Assembly: GCA_019115125.1 (NCBI GenBank)
Contig: DXEG01000003.1
Coordinates: 30,907-94,906 of the forward strand
Reading direction: 5' to 3'
Length of the DNA stretch: 64,000 nucleotides
Source: Candidatus Blautia faecipullorum
GTDB taxonomy: Bacteria; Bacillota; Clostridia; Lachnospirales; Lachnospiraceae
The notes under the pieces are model-generated. The model was not told where the DNA came from, ran no database searches, and worked only from the letters and a program-made list of their open reading frames with translations. This document shows, piece by piece, positions 60,402 to 64,000 of the stretch; the stretch's first letter is position 1, and each line of letters opens with the position of its first letter. A program made the position numbers and the translations under genes.

Positions 60402-61393
60402 AACAGAAATCGCTTATGAAAAGAATCACAGGCTCTCGTGAAGCGCTGCTTGCCATTGTCCTGATTGTGCTTTTTGTGATCGTAACCGCCATCAGCCCGT
60501 CGTTCCTGACCCCGAAGTCACTGATGGATATGCTGAAAAACAATGCGGTTATGATGGTAATGGCGCTGGGTATGCTCTGCGTTATGCTGGTGGGCGGAAT
60601 TGATATTTCCATTATGTCCACTCTGGCGCTTTCCGGTATGTCTATTGGTATGATGCTGAAATATGATGTGATCGCAAATCCTGTTCTTGCATTTGTGATC
60701 GCTGTCGCTATCGGTATTGTCTGCGGCTTTGTCGTTGGTCTGGTCATTTCCAGAGCAGATGTGCCGCCGATCATCGCTACCATGGGCTTCATGTACATCT
60801 ACCGCGCTATGGGATATCTCGTTTCCAACGGCGGTGAATGGGCAAGCGCCGCGGCTCTTGGTGAATTCAAGAATTTTGCCACTACGAATTTCCTGGGGCT
60901 CAACTGCGTGATCTGGGTGATCATCGTCTGCTACGCTTTCTTCTTCTGGTTTATGAAATGGACCAGAACGGGACGTAAGATCTACGCTGTAGGAAGCAAT
61001 GCGGAGGCAGCGGAGGTTTCCGGTATCAATGTAAAGAATGTGAAGCTTCTTGTATATGTGATTATGGGGTTATTGTCCGGTCTGGGCGGCGCCCTGCAGG
61101 TTTCCGTTTACGCGTCCGCCATGCCGGATATGCAGTACGGCGGAGAGATGGATGTTATCGCGGCCTGCGTGATCGGCGGCGTCAGCATGAACGGCGGACG
61201 GGGAACTGTTCTTGGAGCTCTTCTGGGATCTCTGATCCTGGCTACGATCGCCAGAGCGCTTCCGCTGGTTCCATTCTTCAATCAGCTCTGGCTGAACATG
61301 ATCAAGGGTCTGATCATTCTTGCGGTTGTAATCATCAACGTTGTTCTGCAGCGTGCCGCTGACAGAAACGCACTGAAAGGAAGGGAGATGTAA
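60398..61393 (+). CDS. Sugar ABC transporter permease, RhaP/LsrC-like
   Basis: 331 residues, about nine helices, with VGGIDISIMSTLALSG and IAACVIGGVSMNGGRGTVLG loop motifs. It overlaps the ATPase stop (ATGA) and is followed 2 nt later by a second, different permease, the arrangement of rhamnose (RhaPQ) and AI-2 (LsrCD) importers. Confidence 0.92.
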   Translation: MKQKSLMKRITGSREALLAIVLIVLFVIVTAISPSFLTPKSLMDMLKNNAVMMVMALGMLCVMLVGGIDISIMSTLALSGMSIGMMLKYDVIANPVLAFVIAVAIGIVCGFVVGLVISRADVPPIIATMGFMYIYRAMGYLVSNGGEWASAAALGEFKNFATTNFLGLNCVIWVIIVCYAFFFWFMKWTRTGRKIYAVGSNAEAAEVSGINVKNVKLLVYVIMGLLSGLGGALQVSVYASAMPDMQYGGEMDVIAACVIGGVSMNGGRGTVLGALLGSLILATIARALPLVPFFNQLWLNMIKGLIILAVVIINVVLQRAADRNALKGREM

Positions 61394-61395
61394 TC

Positions 61396-62403
61396 ATGGC
61401 TGGAAAATCTGGAAGAAGTATTAACAATGTGCCAGAAAGTTCGGTAAAGCGGATGATCTTCTCCTGGGAAGGCATTCTGGTCCTCATCTTTATTGCCGTA
61501 AATATTTTCTGTGCGTTATTTTCAGAGTTTTATAACCTGAGCAGTCTGCTCCGCCAGATGCCGGTTTATCTGGCAGAGGTATTCCTGATGCTGACGATGG
61601 CTTATATTCTGGTGCTGGGTGAGATTGATATTTCCGTGGGTTCCATTGTTTGTCTTTCCGCCACCATGAGCTGTATTGTCTGCAACACCAACGCGCCTTT
61701 CATCGTGGTTGTGCTGACGGCGCTGATCGTGGGAACCATCTGCGGAGCTGTCAACGGATTCATCCTTACAAGGTTTCAGGAGCTTCCTCCTATGATCGTC
61801 ACTCTGGCGACCCAGATTATTTTCCGTGGTATCGCCGAGGTGGTTCTGGGCAGCGGCGGAAGTATTTCCGTTACGAATACGGACGGTTTCCGTCTGATCG
61901 GCGGAAAGGCAGGCCAGGTTCCCTATATTCTCTTCCTGGTACTGATCCTTGCGGTGATCTTTGCCGTCATTCTCGGAAAGAGCACCTTCGGACGGAGGGT
62001 ATACGCGATCGGGACAAACCGTCTCACCGCCTACTATTCCGGCATCCATGTACAGAAGATCCGTATGGTGATCTACACGGTAATGGGAACGATTTCCGGA
62101 CTCTGCGCCCTGTTCCTGGTATCCTCCTCCTACGGGGCAAATACCACGACAGGAAACGGCTTTGAGATGGACGCCATCGCCATGGCGGTATTCGGAGGCA
62201 TCTCCTCCACCGGAGGAAAAGGAAACCTCGCGGGCGGCGTGATCTCCGCGTTTATCATCGTATGCCTCAGAGTTGGTCTTGGACAGAAGAATGTAAACGC
62301 TCAGGTAATCCTTCTGATCATCGGAATTCTTCTTGTGGCGGCTGTCGCCCTGCCGAATATCGTGCGTCAGGTGAAGAGAGCCGTACAGGTAAAAAATAAA
62401 TAA
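61396..62403 (+). CDS. Sugar ABC transporter permease, RhaQ/LsrD-like
   Basis: 335 residues, with LGEIDISVGSIVCLSA and MAVFGGISSTGGKGNLAGG loop motifs. Second half of the heterodimeric channel. The first 20 residues are a basic cytoplasmic tail. Confidence 0.92.
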   Translation: MAGKSGRSINNVPESSVKRMIFSWEGILVLIFIAVNIFCALFSEFYNLSSLLRQMPVYLAEVFLMLTMAYILVLGEIDISVGSIVCLSATMSCIVCNTNAPFIVVVLTALIVGTICGAVNGFILTRFQELPPMIVTLATQIIFRGIAEVVLGSGGSISVTNTDGFRLIGGKAGQVPYILFLVLILAVIFAVILGKSTFGRRVYAIGTNRLTAYYSGIHVQKIRMVIYTVMGTISGLCALFLVSSSYGANTTTGNGFEMDAIAMAVFGGISSTGGKGNLAGGVISAFIIVCLRVGLGQKNVNAQVILLIIGILLVAAVALPNIVRQVKRAVQVKNK

Positions 62404-62427
62404 TCCTTTAAAAAGGGAAAACAGTAA

Positions 62428-62508
62428 ATGAAAGTAGCTGCTTTCCATGCAGCAGGGAAGCAGTTGCAAATAAAAACTATATTATTTCCAAGGGAGGAAA
62501 AAACATGA
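62428..62508 (+). other. Possible leader peptide and hairpin before the binding-protein gene
   Basis: An ATG at 62428 opens a 26-codon frame whose TGA (62506-62508) overlaps the binding-protein ATG. The same stretch folds: CTGCTTTCC (62438-62446) with GGGAAGCAG (62455-62463). The hairpin is likely real as an intercistronic stabiliser; translation of the leader is unproven. Confidence 0.4.
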
Positions 62509-63524
62509 ACAAAAAAGTTATTAGCGCACTTCTTTGCGGAACCATGATCCTCGGCGCAGCAAGCCCGGTATTCGCAGCAGGAGAAGGTCAGAAAATCGCT
62601 CTGGTTGGAAAGTCCGCCGGCAACGCATTCTTCGAGATCGCGGCAGCTTCCTTTAAAGAGACTGCAGAAGCTGAAGGCGCAACCGTGGATGTTGTTTATC
62701 CGGAAACAGCAACCGCAGACGCTCAGATCAAGGTTCTTGACAACCTGATCTCTCAGGACTTTGACGCGATCTGCATCGCGGCAAACGACGTAAACGCTCT
62801 TCAGGCAAAACTGGAAGAAGCTATGGACGCAGGAATCAAGGTTTCCTCCTTCGACTCCGCTCCCAATAAAGACAGCCGTCAGGTATTTGTAAACCAGGCT
62901 GGTACACAGGCTGTAGGCCAGGCTCTTATGGACGCCGTACTGGATATCTCCGGCGGCGAAGGACAGTTCGCGATCCTTTCCGCTACCTCTCAGGCAGCAA
63001 ACCAGAACGCATGGATCGACGCAATGAAAGCCATCATGGAAGGCGACGAGAAATACAGCGGACTGGAGCTGGTAGAAGTTGCTTACGGTGATGACGAGCC
63101 GCAGAAATCTACAGACCAGACAGCAGCTCTGATCCAGAACTATCCGGATCTGAAGGTTATCTGCGCGCCGACAACTGTTGGTATCGCTGCAGCGGCAAAA
63201 TATCTGCAGGACAACGAAGCTGCATGCAAGCTGACCGGTCTTGGTCTTCCTTCCGAGATGCTTGAGTACACAGGCGACGACGACGCACATTCCTGCCCGT
63301 ACTTCTATCTGTGGGATATGCAGGGCCTTGGAACCCTCAGCGCATACGCTACAATGGCACTTGTAAGCGAGGATATCACAGGCGCTCTGGATGAGACCTT
63401 CACAGCAGGCGATCTTGGCGAGTTCACCATCACTGAAGCTGACGACGGCGGTACAGAGATCGTTCTTGGCGAGCCGCTTCAGTTCACACCTGAAAACATT
63501 GAAGAGTACGCTGAACTGTACTAA
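62505..63524 (+). CDS. Substrate-binding protein, rhamnose/AI-2 type, no lipobox
   Basis: 339 residues. Signal peptide about 1-24 (SPVFA-AGE) without a lipobox Cys (Cys11 is inside the hydrophobic core). The mature part is a two-lobed Rbs/RhaS/LsrB-like domain: IALVGKSAGNAFFEIAA, AICIAANDVNALQAKLEEA, FDSAPNKDSRQVF, AILSATSQAANQNAWIDAM, ICAPTTVGIAAAAKYLQ, GLGLPSEMLEYT. RhaS-like proteins bind L-rhamnose and LsrB-like proteins bind AI-2; the GLPSEM segment is closer to RhaS. AAGGGAGG precedes the start. A terminator follows about 100 nt downstream. Confidence 0.92.
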   Translation: MNKKVISALLCGTMILGAASPVFAAGEGQKIALVGKSAGNAFFEIAAASFKETAEAEGATVDVVYPETATADAQIKVLDNLISQDFDAICIAANDVNALQAKLEEAMDAGIKVSSFDSAPNKDSRQVFVNQAGTQAVGQALMDAVLDISGGEGQFAILSATSQAANQNAWIDAMKAIMEGDEKYSGLELVEVAYGDDEPQKSTDQTAALIQNYPDLKVICAPTTVGIAAAAKYLQDNEAACKLTGLGLPSEMLEYTGDDDAHSCPYFYLWDMQGLGTLSAYATMALVSEDITGALDETFTAGDLGEFTITEADDGGTEIVLGEPLQFTPENIEEYAELY

Positions 63525-63622
63525 TCTCAGGTAAAAATGCCGCGCCCTTCGGCGGTGCGACTTAGGGATTTTCGGAAAACGAGAATTTTTTGAATGATAC
63601 CTTCAAAGAGTGCGGACATGAG

Positions 63623-63668
63623 AACACCCACACAAGAGCAGAAATGCTCCTGTGCGGGTGTTTTCTTA
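63623..63668 (+). terminator. Terminator of the second ABC operon
   Basis: AACACCCACACA (63623-63634) pairs with TGTGCGGGTGTT (63651-63662, one mismatch), inner AGAGCA with TGCTCC, then TTTTCTTATT. Confidence 0.8.
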
Positions 63669-63723
63669 TTGTTTAGTATCTAATTAATGCAATATATGTC
63701 ACTCATATGCCAAACTCCTTTTT

Positions 63724-63876
63724 AAGTTCAGCATCCAGTTGTTCGCGAGTGCCTTTCCCGTCTTCCTATTAGTGTGGCAAAGTAACGGCATTTGGTGGGC
63801 AATCTTTGCTGCGGAATATATAGTGGGTGTTTTTGCGTTTTTGTATCTGGTTGTATTATATAAGCAGAGCACTTAG
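63724..63876 (+). pseudogene. Remnant of a multidrug (MATE-type) transporter C-terminus
   Basis: 50 codons ending at TAG 63874-63876 without a start: KFSIQLFASAFPVFLLVWQ, then GIWWAIFAAEYIVGVFAFLY. A G(I/V)W.A..AE helix followed by a last hydrophobic segment and short polar end is the pattern of MATE efflux protein C-termini. A TAA lies in frame upstream (about 63683). Assigned by pattern only. Confidence 0.4.
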
Positions 63877-63903
63877 AGTATAATTATCATTGGCAAAAAT
63901 AAA

Positions 63904-63927
63904 GGGAAGAGATCGAAACCTCTTCCC
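63904..63927 (+). terminator. Hairpin after the transporter remnant
   Basis: GGGAAGAG (63904-63911) pairs with CTCTTCCC (63920-63927); no T-run follows, so termination is uncertain. Confidence 0.4.
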
Positions 63928-63983
63928 AATCATACAGATTTATCTTATTGTTTAATTGACGAGAAAAAACATAAGGAGTCTGT

Positions 63984-64000
63984 ATGATGAGTTCAATGAT
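63984..64000 (+). CDS. Start of a further gene (partial)
   Basis: ATG 63984 (or 63987) follows AAGGAG at 63973-63978 with good spacing. Only five codons are in the window, so nothing can be said of the product. Confidence 0.45.

Overview
The window looks like a chromosomal segment of a gut-type Clostridia, most likely family Lachnospiraceae. The basis is AGGAGG-type ribosome sites, low-GC Gram-positive promoters and U-tailed terminators, meso-diaminopimelate dehydrogenase, DUF1002 and DUF5685 proteins, secreted NlpC/P60 hydrolases, and several sugar ABC systems with YesM/YesN-type two-component regulators. Genus cannot be fixed from sequence reading alone. No tRNA, rRNA or CRISPR array was seen.

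Layout. 1-2530: end of a sugar ABC permease and a GH36 alpha-galactosidase, closed by a terminator. 2545-2776: an intergenic element that folds into three nested hairpins and may be an uncharacterised RNA. 2828-15184: housekeeping block (PcrA-type helicase, RlmD-type and RlmI-type rRNA methylases, AI-2E permease, CadC-like ArsR repressor, XdhC-like protein, DUF1002 surface protein, zinc-ribbon membrane protein, DUF5685 and J-domain pair). 15255-23657: cell wall and surface block (Ddh, two NlpC/P60 proteins, SH3 protein, papain-like secreted protease); WalR-type boxes flank the promoter of the first hydrolase.

24001-42774: carbohydrate block. A FucU-type mutarotase faces a run of class II aldolase, LacI repressor, FGGY kinase, GatD-like polyol-phosphate dehydrogenase, PfkB kinase and aldo-keto reductase. 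Together these could carry a sugar through reduction, phosphorylation, re-oxidation, second phosphorylation and aldol cleavage. Next come an AraC-type response regulator, a YesM-type kinase and a membrane-anchored sugar-binding protein, translationally coupled, then an Rbs-type ABC transporter, a tandem array of structured repeats, and rhamnulokinase.

42892-50600: an AT-rich island unlike its surroundings. It has an XRE repressor with a perfect palindromic operator, a HerA/VirB4-like ATPase, a coiled-coil protein ending in an HExxH metallopeptidase domain (interrupted by one in-frame TGA), a small hypothetical, an Lgt-like membrane protein and a large membrane-anchored protein of unknown family. 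It ends in an IS3-family remnant and a 30-residue holin-like type I toxin missed by ORF callers. This is the best candidate for an undescribed system.

50866-55264: teichoic-acid or capsule polymer genes (two CDP-glycerol glycerophosphotransferase-type proteins, one fused to a GT4 glycosyltransferase, and a GT2). 55305-63524: a second two-component pair followed by a four-gene rhamnose/AI-2-like ABC transporter. 63525-64000: terminator, a remnant of a MATE-type transporter C-terminus, and the first codons of a further gene.
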